DNA of 56,239 nt from a virus, in the IMG/VR virus record IMGVR_UViG_3300021197_000101, positions 1 to 56,239 of that record; one strand, 5' to 3'. The notes below the pieces were generated by a model. That model did no database searches. It worked only from the letters and a program-made list of their open reading frames with translations, and was not told the DNA's origin. This document shows positions 16,439 through 26,056 of the stretch, in pieces (position 1 is the stretch's first letter; every line of letters begins with the position of its first letter). Position numbers and translations under genes: made by a program.

Positions 16439-18355
16439 TTATTTCTTTTTCTTTTTCATTAAGCCGCCTTTGTTCATTCCTCCACGGCCTGATCCCTTGC
16501 CAAGATCTCCTTTTCCACCGGTAGACTTAGTTGCTGAAGTACTTTTACCGTAACCCCCTGATCCTGTTTGAGTTGTTTTAGCAACACTTTGATTAGCTTT
16601 AGCAGCTTGATCTCTAATAGATTTTGCTCTAGCTTGTGCATTAGCCATCATTTGTGAGGCAGTACTTGGTCCATCATCATTTCCTTGTATTTGTCTACGT
16701 AAGGCAGCTGTTTCAGTTCCAGTGTCATCATCTTTTTTAAAGGTTGTACTTGTAGAAACTCCTTCAAGTTTAGAGGTATCAATATACTCAGGTTGTGCAG
16801 CAGCTCTTTTCTCTGCTTCTCGTTTTCTTCTTTCTCTAACACTTACTTCGTATTTAGCTAGGTATTTTTCATAGTCTCTATCATCTTTAAACAAGTCTTT
16901 ACCATCTATAATACTTTTCATTCCCCTATCTAATTTAATACCATGCTCTCCAGCTGCTTGTATAGCAAACCTATCGCCATCAATCATTTCTGTAGGAGTT
17001 AATTTTAAAGCACCTGTCCTTGCTTTATTCCATTCTTCTAATAATTGTTTAGCTTTTCCCTCTTCACCTTGAGCTTGTAAAAGAATAATGTGGGCTGCAC
17101 TATGAGCCATCTTTGTTCCTTTTTCAAACGTTCCTAATAAACCGGGAAGGTTTGAACCTGCAGATATTGTTTCACCTGTTTGTTTTGCAAGTTCCTCTAC
17201 ATCATAGTAGTTATAACCTTCCATCCATGCATCAGGATCTGGCTTAGGTAGGTTTGGACCACCGTCATCATCATTTCCACCACCACCTTGTGGTTGAGCT
17301 GCTTGTTGTACTCTAGGTATACACATATTAGTTTCTGGATCAAAGTCCATACCCATCTTATCACAGTTTTCTACTGAAGGAATAGATGAGTCTGCTCCAC
17401 CACCAGTCATTGTTACTGGATCTGGAGGAGCCATGTAGGTAGCACCCGGAGTTGCGAATATCGGATTTATAGTTGTAGGACTTGCAATGTAATTATAAGC
17501 TGCTGCTGAGTCAGCATCTATGTTAGGAACTGTTGGCATTGGAACTACTGAACCACCGGGATTAAAACCTCTAGGAGGTGGCGGTGGGTTAGCTTGATCC
17601 ATTTGTTCTGGACTCATCATAGCTTGAGTACGGTTTTGCATATCCATATTTTGTGGGTTGTCAGCCATAACGTTGCTAACTTGCTGATCCATTTTAGTAG
17701 GATTGTTATAAGGGTTTGATGTAGCACCACCAACGTTGTATCCTACCCCTGTATCTACTGGCATTGTTTGCTCGTTACCTTGCATCATACCACCCTGATT
17801 CATAGCATCCATTGGCATATCCACAGGCTCTCCACCTATTCTACCATTAGATTCCATGTCAGCTAAACCTCTTTTAGCATCCATTCTTAAATCTTCAAAA
17901 AACTTTACACCAAAGTATTGAACGACATCAGCAGGAACTACATACTCACCTTCGGATAGTTGAGCAGGTATATCATCTCTAACCTCACTAGCCATAGAAC
18001 CCGGAGGCACATCATTACCTGACACTGGATCTACATCCATACCGTCATCCTTTAAACCACCTTCTTGCATGAAGGCCATTTGCATTTGATCTTTCATAAC
18101 TGTACCACCTTCATTGTATAATCTCTCACCTTTAATATGTTTTCTGTATAACTCTGGATATTTTTGTTTAGCTTTTCTTTCATCTTCGTACAAGTCCTGA
18201 TAAAAAGCACGTACAATTGGTGGACCTGTTTTAAAAGAAATTTCGTCAAAACCTATTGCATCATAAGCATCTTTTAATTTTTCTATGTATTCTTCAATCT
18301 TTGGTTTTACAAATTCTTCAAAACGATTCTTAGGTTTTTTCTTTCTACTACTCAC
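16439..18355 (-). CDS. Head-associated marine phage protein, Pro/Gln/Gly-rich
   Basis: Translation most likely starts at GTG 18355 (MSSRKKKPKNRFEEF), with GGAGG 8 bases before it and the codon overlapping the upstream stop; this gives 638 residues. A block near residues 100-165 (GLKDDGMDVDPVSGNDVPPGS, IPAQLSEGEYVVPADVV, GVKFFEDLR) is strongly conserved in marine phages and is followed by low-complexity Q, N, M and P sequence. The C-terminus is basic and Gly/Lys-rich (GGMNKGGLMKKKKK). It lies between portal-side genes and scaffold, so it is probably a head protein; function is unknown. Confidence 0.75.
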   Translation of the reverse strand: MSSRKKKPKNRFEEFVKPKIEEYIEKLKDAYDAIGFDEISFKTGPPIVRAFYQDLYEDERKAKQKYPELYRKHIKGERLYNEGGTVMKDQMQMAFMQEGGLKDDGMDVDPVSGNDVPPGSMASEVRDDIPAQLSEGEYVVPADVVQYFGVKFFEDLRMDAKRGLADMESNGRIGGEPVDMPMDAMNQGGMMQGNEQTMPVDTGVGYNVGGATSNPYNNPTKMDQQVSNVMADNPQNMDMQNRTQAMMSPEQMDQANPPPPPRGFNPGGSVVPMPTVPNIDADSAAAYNYIASPTTINPIFATPGATYMAPPDPVTMTGGGADSSIPSVENCDKMGMDFDPETNMCIPRVQQAAQPQGGGGNDDDGGPNLPKPDPDAWMEGYNYYDVEELAKQTGETISAGSNLPGLLGTFEKGTKMAHSAAHIILLQAQGEEGKAKQLLEEWNKARTGALKLTPTEMIDGDRFAIQAAGEHGIKLDRGMKSIIDGKDLFKDDRDYEKYLAKYEVSVRERRKREAEKRAAAQPEYIDTSKLEGVSTSTTFKKDDDTGTETAALRRQIQGNDDGPSTASQMMANAQARAKSIRDQAAKANQSVAKTTQTGSGGYGKSTSATKSTGGKGDLGKGSGRGGMNKGGLMKKKKK

Positions 18356-21300
18356 GGACAAGTCCTCCACCACTAAACTTTGGTTTTTCTAAATCGTATA
18401 TTTCTTTCATCTTTGATATGTCAATTACGACACCCTGTGTACTAAGACCTTCATATCCTCGAAAAGGTTTATACGGTAATTCTACACCAGTTTCTATTAT
18501 TATTTCTGGATATTCTTTTTTAAATTTATCTAAAGCTTTACGAAAATCTGTTACATAGTTTTTATAAAGAGCATTACCTTCTGTAAGAACAGGCGAACCA
18601 TCTTCATTATATACAAGATCACCTTGAGCATCTTTTTTAATTGATTTATTATCTATTGCAGCTTTTAATTTGTCACCTTGAAATCTTCTTGCAGCAATCA
18701 TATCAAAACTAGGAAAGACAATCTTATCTATACCCATATCATTAGCTTGATTAATTAAAGCTTGTATATTTAACTCAACAGATTCAATGTTCTTTTTAAT
18801 AGGTGGAGATCCAAAATTCTCTGGCTCTCTTCTTGCATCTTTATTTGTAGCTCTTTGTTTAGCTATATTTTTATTGCCTAATATGTATTTACTTTCTGAA
18901 GCAAAATATGCGGGTTCTTGTACAAAAGTTAAAATTTGAGCTAATAGTTCTTGGGCATCATCACCCTCTCCCATAGTAATTTTACCATCTGCTACATCTT
19001 TTTGTATACTCTCTGTATACTTATTAACTAACTTTATAGAAACTTTATCAGGATCTGGTACAGGAATTACTTCGCCTTTTATTGGAGGTTGGTTATCTAA
19101 CTCATCAAAAAATTCTGTTATATCTTTTGCAAGATTATCTGAATAACTTTTTAAATAGGTTGATGCCTCTGGATATAAATCCTGTGAATTAAAAATTGTT
19201 GCATCTACAACTTGTTTAGTTTTTTCTACTGTGTAAGGAATCTTTTTAAATTTTCGATAGCCGTGGGCTAGTAGATCTGATTGAAGTTCTTCTACTAAAA
19301 TAAAGTTTCCGTCTTCCGTTAAACGATCAAATGTACCTGTGTTTTGATCTGTAATTCTAAGTCCTCTTGGAGGCTCATATACACTAAATCTTACATGAGA
19401 TAATGTATTAGTGCCGTAGTGCTGTACTTCAGGCAAGTAACCTCTTCCTTTATAACCTTCACCTACACTACTATATACAGGAACTTCGTAGGTTTTATCT
19501 TTAGCACCACCTTCAAATCCAGCTTTATCTTGTAGTTGATACTGCTCATATCTAGGTGTAGTTAATGGAGAAGCTCTAACATTAAAAGTAGCTGCATCAA
19601 AATCGGGTATTATCTCTCCTCCAAGATCTTCAAGAGTAATCTTTTTATTTTTAAACTCTTGAGTTTTCATAAACTCGGGGATGTTTTTAACATTCATTCT
19701 AGGATCGTTTTCAAGTAACTTTAAAAGATCTGCACCCAGTACAGTTTTAGTCATCATTTCTGTATCTAGTTTACCGTCTGGATATAATTTTTTATCTATA
19801 AAATCATATAGTATTTCTTCACCAAGATTTCCAAACTTTCCAGTATTAGTTTGTATTACCTCTTTTCCACCAAGAACTTTTTTATCAATAGAATCTACTA
19901 TGTCTTGAAATGTTATCTCTGTATTAAAACCTTGTGGGCTAGTTAAATATGTATACTCTGCTGGAGTTAAATCTTCAGGATCTAAAAACCTACTTTCATC
20001 AAAATAAGTTACCTTAGTTTTTGAATCTATTACCTTATCGTCAAACTCCATCAGTAAAGCTCTGGTAAGAGGAGATCTAAAGAATTTTTCTAAACCTTCA
20101 TCTCCAAACACCTCATCAAAATTATAAACGCCATAATCCCAACCTTCATCTTTAAATGCACCACCAAAATTTGGAGATACTAATCTTTCAATTTGAGCAC
20201 CGGTTTCATCTACGTCAGTAACTTTAAATGTAAATTCGTAATTTTTAAAAATTTTACCGGGATCTGGAGTATATGCAACAGCCTCATTAAAAAATCTATC
20301 TAATGTTTCTGCTATAGTAACTGTTTGTAGTTTATCTGCTTCTTTAAGCTTTGAGTTAACCATACGCATTTCTGCAGAGGACATACCTTCTTGTTGATCT
20401 AGGTCGCTGTACTTTTTTAGTAATCGGTTTGCTGCTGATAACTTTAAAACTAGACCGGGTTGTTCTGTTAAAAATCTATTAAACTGTTCTTTAACTTGAT
20501 CAGATACTATGTCAGTGGTTATTTTTAAGAACTCATCTCTTTCTTTTAAAGTATTTAGTCTAGCATCTTCATTAAAAAAAGTTTTAGTATCACTTTTTAG
20601 TTTAGCATCAGACATTAATGACCCATACTTTTCAAGTACTTTTCTAGATACGGTCTGTTTTAATTTACTATCACCATAGATTTTAGGATCTATAATTGAA
20701 GAACTAGACCTTTTTGTAACAGCCTCATCAAATTTTAAAGGTTTAAACTCTTGTTTAATAACATCGTTATAAGTTAAATTATAAACGTTTTGTAATCTAG
20801 GATTAAAAGCTTTCATATTTTTTGCATCTTCATCAATTAAATCTATAAGTTTATACTCTTCTAGATCAACTTCAACTGGTGCTAAATATTCTTCAACTGG
20901 AGTTTTCTTTTTTCCAAACATTCCAGATACACTAGCCATTCTTAATGAACCTTCTGGAACACTAAAAGCTGATGCACCAAGACTTGTCATAGTAGCTATA
21001 TCTGCAACATCCATCATAGTAACATCACCTGCAGATTTTTTCCCTGTTAGTAAATCTTTAGGTATGCTAACAGTTTCTTTAACCCCCTCTGCAATTGCTT
21101 TAGCTACACCTATCGTTTGTTCTTTAGTAGGCATCTTAGGATCTTTTAAATATTCTTTTGCAGCTGGTATAAAATCTTCTTCTATTTTAGCTCTAAGATT
21201 TCTTTGATCTGGGTTTAATCTTACTGTGTATGTATCGCCAAGTTTAGTTACAAAAACAGGATTACCGACAGCATCTGTACCTATTTCAGTATCTGTAACT

Positions 21301-21440
21301 TGAGCACCCATAGGTCTATCAAAGAACGGTACACTCTCTAAAGGATGCCTAGCTTCTTCAACTACAGGTCTGTCTTTACGTCTTCTCCGACCTTCAGCAT
21401 CAAACAGACTATCCATTTGTTTGGCAAGATTTTCAGCCAT
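18348..21440 (-). CDS. Large polyvalent-type protein encoded next to the portal
   Basis: The 1030-residue protein has a charged N-terminus, a segment GDVTMMDVADIATMTSLGASAF (about 138-159), long helical regions, and near residues 700-960 the motif series HVRF...LVEELQSD...IDKIVFPSFDMIAARR. The E-(L/I)-QSD motif with an upstream HVRF strand and a downstream '(Y/I)D.I.(F/W)..(F/G)...A.R' strand is what I know from domains of large polyvalent proteins of phages and conjugative elements, which are thought to travel with the DNA. The C-terminus ends KPKFSGGGLVRE. The start overlaps the preceding small gene by 8 bases. Injection with the DNA is inference. Confidence 0.75.
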   Translation of the reverse strand: MAENLAKQMDSLFDAEGRRRRKDRPVVEEARHPLESVPFFDRPMGAQVTDTEIGTDAVGNPVFVTKLGDTYTVRLNPDQRNLRAKIEEDFIPAAKEYLKDPKMPTKEQTIGVAKAIAEGVKETVSIPKDLLTGKKSAGDVTMMDVADIATMTSLGASAFSVPEGSLRMASVSGMFGKKKTPVEEYLAPVEVDLEEYKLIDLIDEDAKNMKAFNPRLQNVYNLTYNDVIKQEFKPLKFDEAVTKRSSSSIIDPKIYGDSKLKQTVSRKVLEKYGSLMSDAKLKSDTKTFFNEDARLNTLKERDEFLKITTDIVSDQVKEQFNRFLTEQPGLVLKLSAANRLLKKYSDLDQQEGMSSAEMRMVNSKLKEADKLQTVTIAETLDRFFNEAVAYTPDPGKIFKNYEFTFKVTDVDETGAQIERLVSPNFGGAFKDEGWDYGVYNFDEVFGDEGLEKFFRSPLTRALLMEFDDKVIDSKTKVTYFDESRFLDPEDLTPAEYTYLTSPQGFNTEITFQDIVDSIDKKVLGGKEVIQTNTGKFGNLGEEILYDFIDKKLYPDGKLDTEMMTKTVLGADLLKLLENDPRMNVKNIPEFMKTQEFKNKKITLEDLGGEIIPDFDAATFNVRASPLTTPRYEQYQLQDKAGFEGGAKDKTYEVPVYSSVGEGYKGRGYLPEVQHYGTNTLSHVRFSVYEPPRGLRITDQNTGTFDRLTEDGNFILVEELQSDLLAHGYRKFKKIPYTVEKTKQVVDATIFNSQDLYPEASTYLKSYSDNLAKDITEFFDELDNQPPIKGEVIPVPDPDKVSIKLVNKYTESIQKDVADGKITMGEGDDAQELLAQILTFVQEPAYFASESKYILGNKNIAKQRATNKDARREPENFGSPPIKKNIESVELNIQALINQANDMGIDKIVFPSFDMIAARRFQGDKLKAAIDNKSIKKDAQGDLVYNEDGSPVLTEGNALYKNYVTDFRKALDKFKKEYPEIIIETGVELPYKPFRGYEGLSTQGVVIDISKMKEIYDLEKPKFSGGGLVRE

Positions 21441-21627
21441 CGTTGTTTACTCTGTCCCTAAGCATAGCTAAAGATTTTAATGCACGAATCTCTCCTTGAA
21501 GTCTGTATATTTCTTCAATCTCTGTTCGCTGTTCTAACTGTCGATAAGCAAATGCAATACGAATATTAAACTCATCAAGCATTGCATCCCATTGAGGTTT
21601 ATTATTAACTACTAATTTTAGGCTCAT
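21433..21627 (-). CDS. 64-residue protein coupled to the portal gene
   Basis: The protein (MSLKLVVNNKPQWDAMLDEFN...) is mostly helical, with RQLEQRTEIEEIYRLQGEIRALKSL forming the likely coiled coil. Short proteins with 'QLE..T...EIYR.QGEIRAL..L' follow portal genes in many phages. It overlaps the portal stop by 4 bases and the next gene by 8 bases. Unknown role, probably head-assembly related. Confidence 0.75.
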   Translation of the reverse strand: MSLKLVVNNKPQWDAMLDEFNIRIAFAYRQLEQRTEIEEIYRLQGEIRALKSLAMLRDRVNNDG

Positions 21628-23753
21628 GCAGCACCCTGTTGGCCAGTATTAGCTGAGAAGCCCTGTTCTCCCGGCTGAGGTGCTGTACCTATACCGATGT
21701 TACCACCCCCACCTCCAGCGGTATCCTGTACTTGTGGAGGCGCTCCTTGCCCCTGTGGAGCTATTGGCTGTCCATCAGGTCCAACTTGTGGTTGTTGTTG
21801 GGGTGGTGGGTTTGCTTCTTGAAACTTTTTAAGTATCTCTGCTTGTACTGCAGCATCAGACATAGAGTTAGTTAGTTTATCTGGATCAAGATCCATAGAC
21901 TTAGCAATCTCACGAATGATATAATCCATCTTAGCAAACGGTGCTAGTACTGGATTCTGTACAACTTGTAGGAACTGCATCAGTCTCTGGCTACGTACTT
22001 CATTAGCCATCAGTGATTCAGTACCACGAGCCTTTACATCTAAGTCACCTTTAATCTGTGGATCAAAGTCAAACTGCATGTTAAAATGATAGAATGATTT
22101 TGCTATCGGTGCTAGTAAATAATCATCCACATTTTTGATAACATTACGTATGCTGCCGTTAGCAGCAGACATAAGCATACTGATTCCAGAAGCAGTACGC
22201 CCCACTCCTTGAACTCCTGTTTGACCATGTGCAAAAGATGGGAAACCTGTAGACTCATCTGCTAGTACCCTCGCTTTATCAAACATCTGCATGTTTTCAT
22301 TTGATACGTTTGGAAACTTAGTTCCAAAGATTGCCTGACCCGGAGCACCGCCCTGTCTGCGGAAGACCTTGCCCGGATATACCGACAAGTCTTGACCCGG
22401 AGTTAGGTTTGTCTCATCAACCTCGATGAGCATGTTACCCGACAGTGCAGCGTTATCAACTGCCATACGCATAAAACCATTCATTAGTGTTTGGGTATCG
22501 TCCATGTTTTCTGCTAGACCAACGCCAAACATATTGTATGGGTTTACCTCATATGGAACTGCATAGTAAGGTATAATAGATGGGGTGAACGGATTCATGA
22601 CAAGTCTTAGGACTTGACCATTACATGTCCAAATGTTTACAGAGACTTGCTCCATATCTTTTAGTTCATCTGGAATGTCTACATCATGTCCTTCTAAGAC
22701 ATCAGTATCAACGTTCCCCCAAAACTCAAGAACTTCAAACCTTTCGGATCTAGATTCCTGAGCATCATCTTCCATGACTTGCTCCCACCACTCCTTGGTA
22801 TAAGACTCACCCATAGATATTGAAGTGTCGATGGCATTTGCACGGAAGAAAGGACGATTCTTTAGAGAACGTATTTGAGATCTAGACATCTTGTGTCTTT
22901 CTACTACGTACTCGGCCTCGTCCATATTAGCTGCATCTGGGTCTGGATAGAAGTTCCAGATAGATACAGAAGAAGTTTGTGGGACTGTTTTAAACGTAGG
23001 TGAGTATTCACCTTCATCATTCCAATTAGAATATTCTTTGTCTACAGCAAACGGACCTTTCATAATTCCTGTGCCAAACAATGCAGTTTCAAAAGCTGCA
23101 ACTCGTAATTGTTTTTTTGCACCGGACTCTTCTAGCTGATCATGGATTTTCTTTTCCATCTTTTTAGCTGAGATCATTGCTGGATGTATAGTAATTTCTG
23201 TGGGTGTTTTACCTTCACCCTCTTCTAGTTTATCTACGACTGGTGTTAGCTTTTGTTCCATACTAGCTAAACGCTCAGTCAGATCTACGATAGTTTCACC
23301 GGGTCTAAGCTTTGTATCTTCTGGGGCAAACTGTTGTTTGGCTTCATCCATCTGATCATTAGACTCAAAGTGTACAGACTCAGCTGCACCCTCCGGTAAA
23401 GTTGTTGGGTCTATAGATATAGGAAACTTGTTGTTTCCAAAAAGAACTTCTACAATCTGACCATAAGCTGCAAGTACTTTTGTTTTTGTAACCTTAACAA
23501 ATACTTGAGATTTTTCTGTGGAAGTAAATTGAACATCTGGTCCGTATAAACCACGATAGTTACGATAAGCTTTTACCCAACGTTGTTCTTCTGTCTCACG
23601 AGCTGTAGAAGCCTTACTATAACGATCTTGAACTAAGCCTACAATGGTTCCTGATAAAGGATCTGAGTATGTTTCTTTATCCATATCTTCAACAGCTTGA
23701 CTTTCTATAGAGTCCATTGCCATTTCGTTTTCAAAAGTTTCTTCTTCTGCCAT
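21624..23753 (-). CDS. Portal protein
   Basis: This 709-residue protein matches the size of P22-like and marine podovirus portals. An N-terminal acidic region leads to DRYSKASTARETEEQRWVKAYRNYRGLYGP (about 45-75), a stem-like central domain with NMFGVGLAENMDDTQTLMNGFMRM (about 410-433), and a C-terminal P/Q-rich tail. I set the start at the ATG at 23753, which has GAAGG 7 bases upstream and overlaps the stop of the zinc-ribbon gene (TAATG); a TTG 15 bases upstream is less likely. It forms the dodecameric DNA channel and binds TerL. Confidence 0.87.
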   Translation of the reverse strand: MAEEETFENEMAMDSIESQAVEDMDKETYSDPLSGTIVGLVQDRYSKASTARETEEQRWVKAYRNYRGLYGPDVQFTSTEKSQVFVKVTKTKVLAAYGQIVEVLFGNNKFPISIDPTTLPEGAAESVHFESNDQMDEAKQQFAPEDTKLRPGETIVDLTERLASMEQKLTPVVDKLEEGEGKTPTEITIHPAMISAKKMEKKIHDQLEESGAKKQLRVAAFETALFGTGIMKGPFAVDKEYSNWNDEGEYSPTFKTVPQTSSVSIWNFYPDPDAANMDEAEYVVERHKMSRSQIRSLKNRPFFRANAIDTSISMGESYTKEWWEQVMEDDAQESRSERFEVLEFWGNVDTDVLEGHDVDIPDELKDMEQVSVNIWTCNGQVLRLVMNPFTPSIIPYYAVPYEVNPYNMFGVGLAENMDDTQTLMNGFMRMAVDNAALSGNMLIEVDETNLTPGQDLSVYPGKVFRRQGGAPGQAIFGTKFPNVSNENMQMFDKARVLADESTGFPSFAHGQTGVQGVGRTASGISMLMSAANGSIRNVIKNVDDYLLAPIAKSFYHFNMQFDFDPQIKGDLDVKARGTESLMANEVRSQRLMQFLQVVQNPVLAPFAKMDYIIREIAKSMDLDPDKLTNSMSDAAVQAEILKKFQEANPPPQQQPQVGPDGQPIAPQGQGAPPQVQDTAGGGGGNIGIGTAPQPGEQGFSANTGQQGAA

Positions 23754-23866
23754 TATTTTACCTTCCAAGGTCCGTTATCAAAATCGTATTGTTCTTGACA
23801 TTTAGGACAACTATCAAACTTATCCGTGTTATAAATTATTGAACACTTAGGACAAGTTACTAACAT
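23753..23866 (-). CDS. 37-residue zinc-ribbon microprotein between TerL and portal
   Basis: ATG 23866 opens MLVTCPKCSIIYNTDKF and a second CPKC, so two CPKC knuckles about 14 residues apart form a classic zinc ribbon; the tail reads DFDNGPWKVK. The start is one base after the TerL stop (TGA T ATG) and the stop overlaps the portal start (TAATG). This tight packing supports a real gene. It could be a small DNA- or terminase-binding cofactor; function is inferred only from fold and place. Confidence 0.75.
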   Translation of the reverse strand: MLVTCPKCSIIYNTDKFDSCPKCQEQYDFDNGPWKVK

Positions 23867-23867
23867 A

Positions 23868-25385
23868 TCAGTATCCAAAAGTTGCATCGCTTGCTTGAAA
23901 CCCTGTATTTGAAACAGGTGTATAATCAAACAAACTACTCTTCGGTCTTGTCATAACACCATACCTTAAAGCATCGTAAAGGTGGTCTTCTGATTTTGTA
24001 TCTACATCCTCTGGATTATTTTTATCTAAAGGTATAGCCGGTAGTTGCGAAATTAAATTTTTACAGTTATTAAAGATTACCATTCTAGGTTGTTCTGTAA
24101 ACTCATCTACCTGCAGTCTTCTGTGTATTTCATTCTTGCCTGAGACACGAGATCCTTTTGATCTATCTGCAGGTCTCCATCTGCAACCACGAACAATCAT
24201 TTGTTCTGCCAGACTTGGACCAGTATCACCACGTTTGTGCCATAGTGAAGAGTCAAGAACACCGTAACGTATTTTTTCTTCTGACTCTGTTTGTAAAATT
24301 AAATCGGCTAAATCTGTTGCAAGAACTTTACTGACATACATTTCACGATATACTATTAGTTGTTCGTCAGGTGCAACTGCTATCCACACAACTCCAGTGT
24401 AAGAACCATAACCATAGTCACATGCCCTAAACCTAGGCCAGCTGTTTGGAATATCAAAAGGTTCTACAACATGAATCTTTCGGTTAAACTCTGGAAATGC
24501 TGCCCCTTCGTTTATATCCCAGTCACCTTCTAGCAACTGTCTACGTTGGTGTTCTGGTAACGACAGAAGATTAGCTTCGTACATTCCATCATCTGATAGA
24601 TAAGGGTTGTCAAATAAGTTAGCAGGTATAAACCTACGTTTAAATAACGGCTCATCTTCTTTAGTGTGACCTTTAGGCCAGCAGATAATCTCACCAGTAT
24701 CCGTGTCTGTAGCCCAGAAAGGTTTATTAGGTGTCTCTGGATCTATAAAAGTTTTCTTAACCCACTGATGACCCGGACCACCGGGGTTACTAGTTGCTCT
24801 CATATATAAAGGTAGCCCACTAGCTTTGGTTGTACGAAGACGTGACCTCATATAGTTCCAAGGATAGGGTGTAGGCCATTGCGTTAATTCGTCAAAACCA
24901 ATCCAGTTAAATGCCTGTCCCTGATATCTCATAACGTCATCGTCACGGTCAAGGTATGACATCCAGAGTGTAGCTCCACTAGGGGCTACCCAAGTCTTAT
25001 CTCTTTCCATGAACTTTATACCCGGAATTGCTTTGGGGTATAGTTGTTTAGATACAGAGATAAGTTCTCTCAGCTCTTCAGTGCTTCTACGTACCAGAAG
25101 CATACGAGCATTAGGATTATTTAAGTACCTAACAGGGTCGGCAATCATTGCATATGACTTACCACCACCTGCAGACCCTCCATATAAGACTTCCTGCTCT
25201 GTTGAAGCTAGAAAGTCTGTCTGTGGACCGGGGTTTGGTTCAAAGATTATTTCTCTTTGTACCTGTTCTACTTCAATATCCGGTGTGCTGATCGGAGTCG
25301 TTGGTTTCAACTCTACGTCTTGCACCAATTCTTTCTTTTTCGAGCTTCTCCGCCTTTTCTGCTGCCGCTTTGTACCTTTGGGCAT
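23868..25385 (-). CDS. Terminase large subunit
   Basis: The protein carries an ATPase domain with Walker A GGSAGGGKS, a Walker B-like IGFDEL about 90 residues further on, and a C-terminal RNase H-type nuclease domain with acidic positions in RACDYGYGSYTG, YGVLDSS and SEDHLYDALRYG. The N-terminus is very basic. Two starts are possible: ATG at 25385 (505 residues, chosen) and TTG at 25427 (519 residues), which has a better AGGG spacing. Either way the 5' end overlaps the preceding gene by more than 100 bases. It cuts and pumps DNA into the prohead with the portal. Confidence 0.9.
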   Translation of the reverse strand: MPKGTKRQQKRRRSSKKKELVQDVELKPTTPISTPDIEVEQVQREIIFEPNPGPQTDFLASTEQEVLYGGSAGGGKSYAMIADPVRYLNNPNARMLLVRRSTEELRELISVSKQLYPKAIPGIKFMERDKTWVAPSGATLWMSYLDRDDDVMRYQGQAFNWIGFDELTQWPTPYPWNYMRSRLRTTKASGLPLYMRATSNPGGPGHQWVKKTFIDPETPNKPFWATDTDTGEIICWPKGHTKEDEPLFKRRFIPANLFDNPYLSDDGMYEANLLSLPEHQRRQLLEGDWDINEGAAFPEFNRKIHVVEPFDIPNSWPRFRACDYGYGSYTGVVWIAVAPDEQLIVYREMYVSKVLATDLADLILQTESEEKIRYGVLDSSLWHKRGDTGPSLAEQMIVRGCRWRPADRSKGSRVSGKNEIHRRLQVDEFTEQPRMVIFNNCKNLISQLPAIPLDKNNPEDVDTKSEDHLYDALRYGVMTRPKSSLFDYTPVSNTGFQASDATFGY

Positions 25386-25701
25386 AGAAATCTTGGACTG
25401 AAGCTGCGTTCTTACGTCTTTGTTCAAGTTTTACCCTTTTAAATAAGCCTACATGGGAGATCATTCTACCAGAGGTTGTACTTAACCAAGCAGATACCTC
25501 TCTATAACTATATCTCTTTAAATGTTTCTTAGCTTCTTCAAAAAGTTCTAGTTCTTCTGGTATTGGCAGTAGAATATCTGCATCTTCTGGGTCTTGTTTG
25601 TAGCCAAAGGGTATAGTTCTACCAATTCTTACTACTGGAACCCACTCATATTCGTTATCTACCTTCTCAGGCTTAGGTAACTGCCAAGTTTTAGTCTTCA
25701 T
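25273..25701 (-). CDS. Packaging-operon protein, probable DNA-binding terminase accessory
   Basis: The 142-residue protein has YKQDPEDADILLPIPEELELFEEAKKHLKRYSYREVSAWLSTTSGRMISHVGLFKRV (about 33-90), where RYSYREVSAWL...SGRMISHVGL looks like a helix-turn-helix, followed by a K/E/A coiled coil and a basic end. The family is common directly before TerL in marine phages. Together with TerS it could recognise the packaging site. Its last 113 bases (or 155) are read in another frame as the TerL N-terminus. Confidence 0.75.
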   Translation of the reverse strand: MKTKTWQLPKPEKVDNEYEWVPVVRIGRTIPFGYKQDPEDADILLPIPEELELFEEAKKHLKRYSYREVSAWLSTTSGRMISHVGLFKRVKLEQRRKNAASVQDFYAQRYKAAAEKAEKLEKERIGARRRVETNDSDQHTGY

Positions 25702-26056
25702 CTGCTTTCGGTGGCAGAATAAACAAAGGACTTTCCGATCTTACTTCGACTTTTTCTGTTTTTACAAAGCCAGCTCGGTCTAGAAAGTCTTTAGCTGCTG
25801 CCATTTTCTCTTTATTGCCCAAGTCGGTGGGGTTTTCTAGTACATGCATCATAGACCACACAGCTGTTGGTCCACTTGTTGCAATAAAATCTCTAGTTTT
25901 TTCTGCAATCTGCTCTTTTAGTGGAGCCATTACAGAAGTTGTAGACACGCCATCGGCATATCCTGCAAGTTTCTTAGCTTGAACAGGATTGCCTCTAGCT
26001 TCATTAAACAATGCGTTTAAAAATGCTTGTTGTTTTTCAGTAAGTTCTTTCGCCAT
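25691..26056 (-). CDS. Terminase small subunit
   Basis: The 121-residue protein opens ELTEKQQAFLNALFNEARGNPVQAKKLAGYADG, the helix-turn-helix of small terminase subunits (T-x-KQ..FL..L....GN...A...AGY). Its C-terminal part, AAKDFLDRAGFVK, is the expected oligomerisation and TerL-binding side. It overlaps its neighbours by 11 and 20 bases. Binds the packaging site and regulates TerL. Confidence 0.8.
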   Translation of the reverse strand: MAKELTEKQQAFLNALFNEARGNPVQAKKLAGYADGVSTTSVMAPLKEQIAEKTRDFIATSGPTAVWSMMHVLENPTDLGNKEKMAAAKDFLDRAGFVKTEKVEVRSESPLFILPPKADED

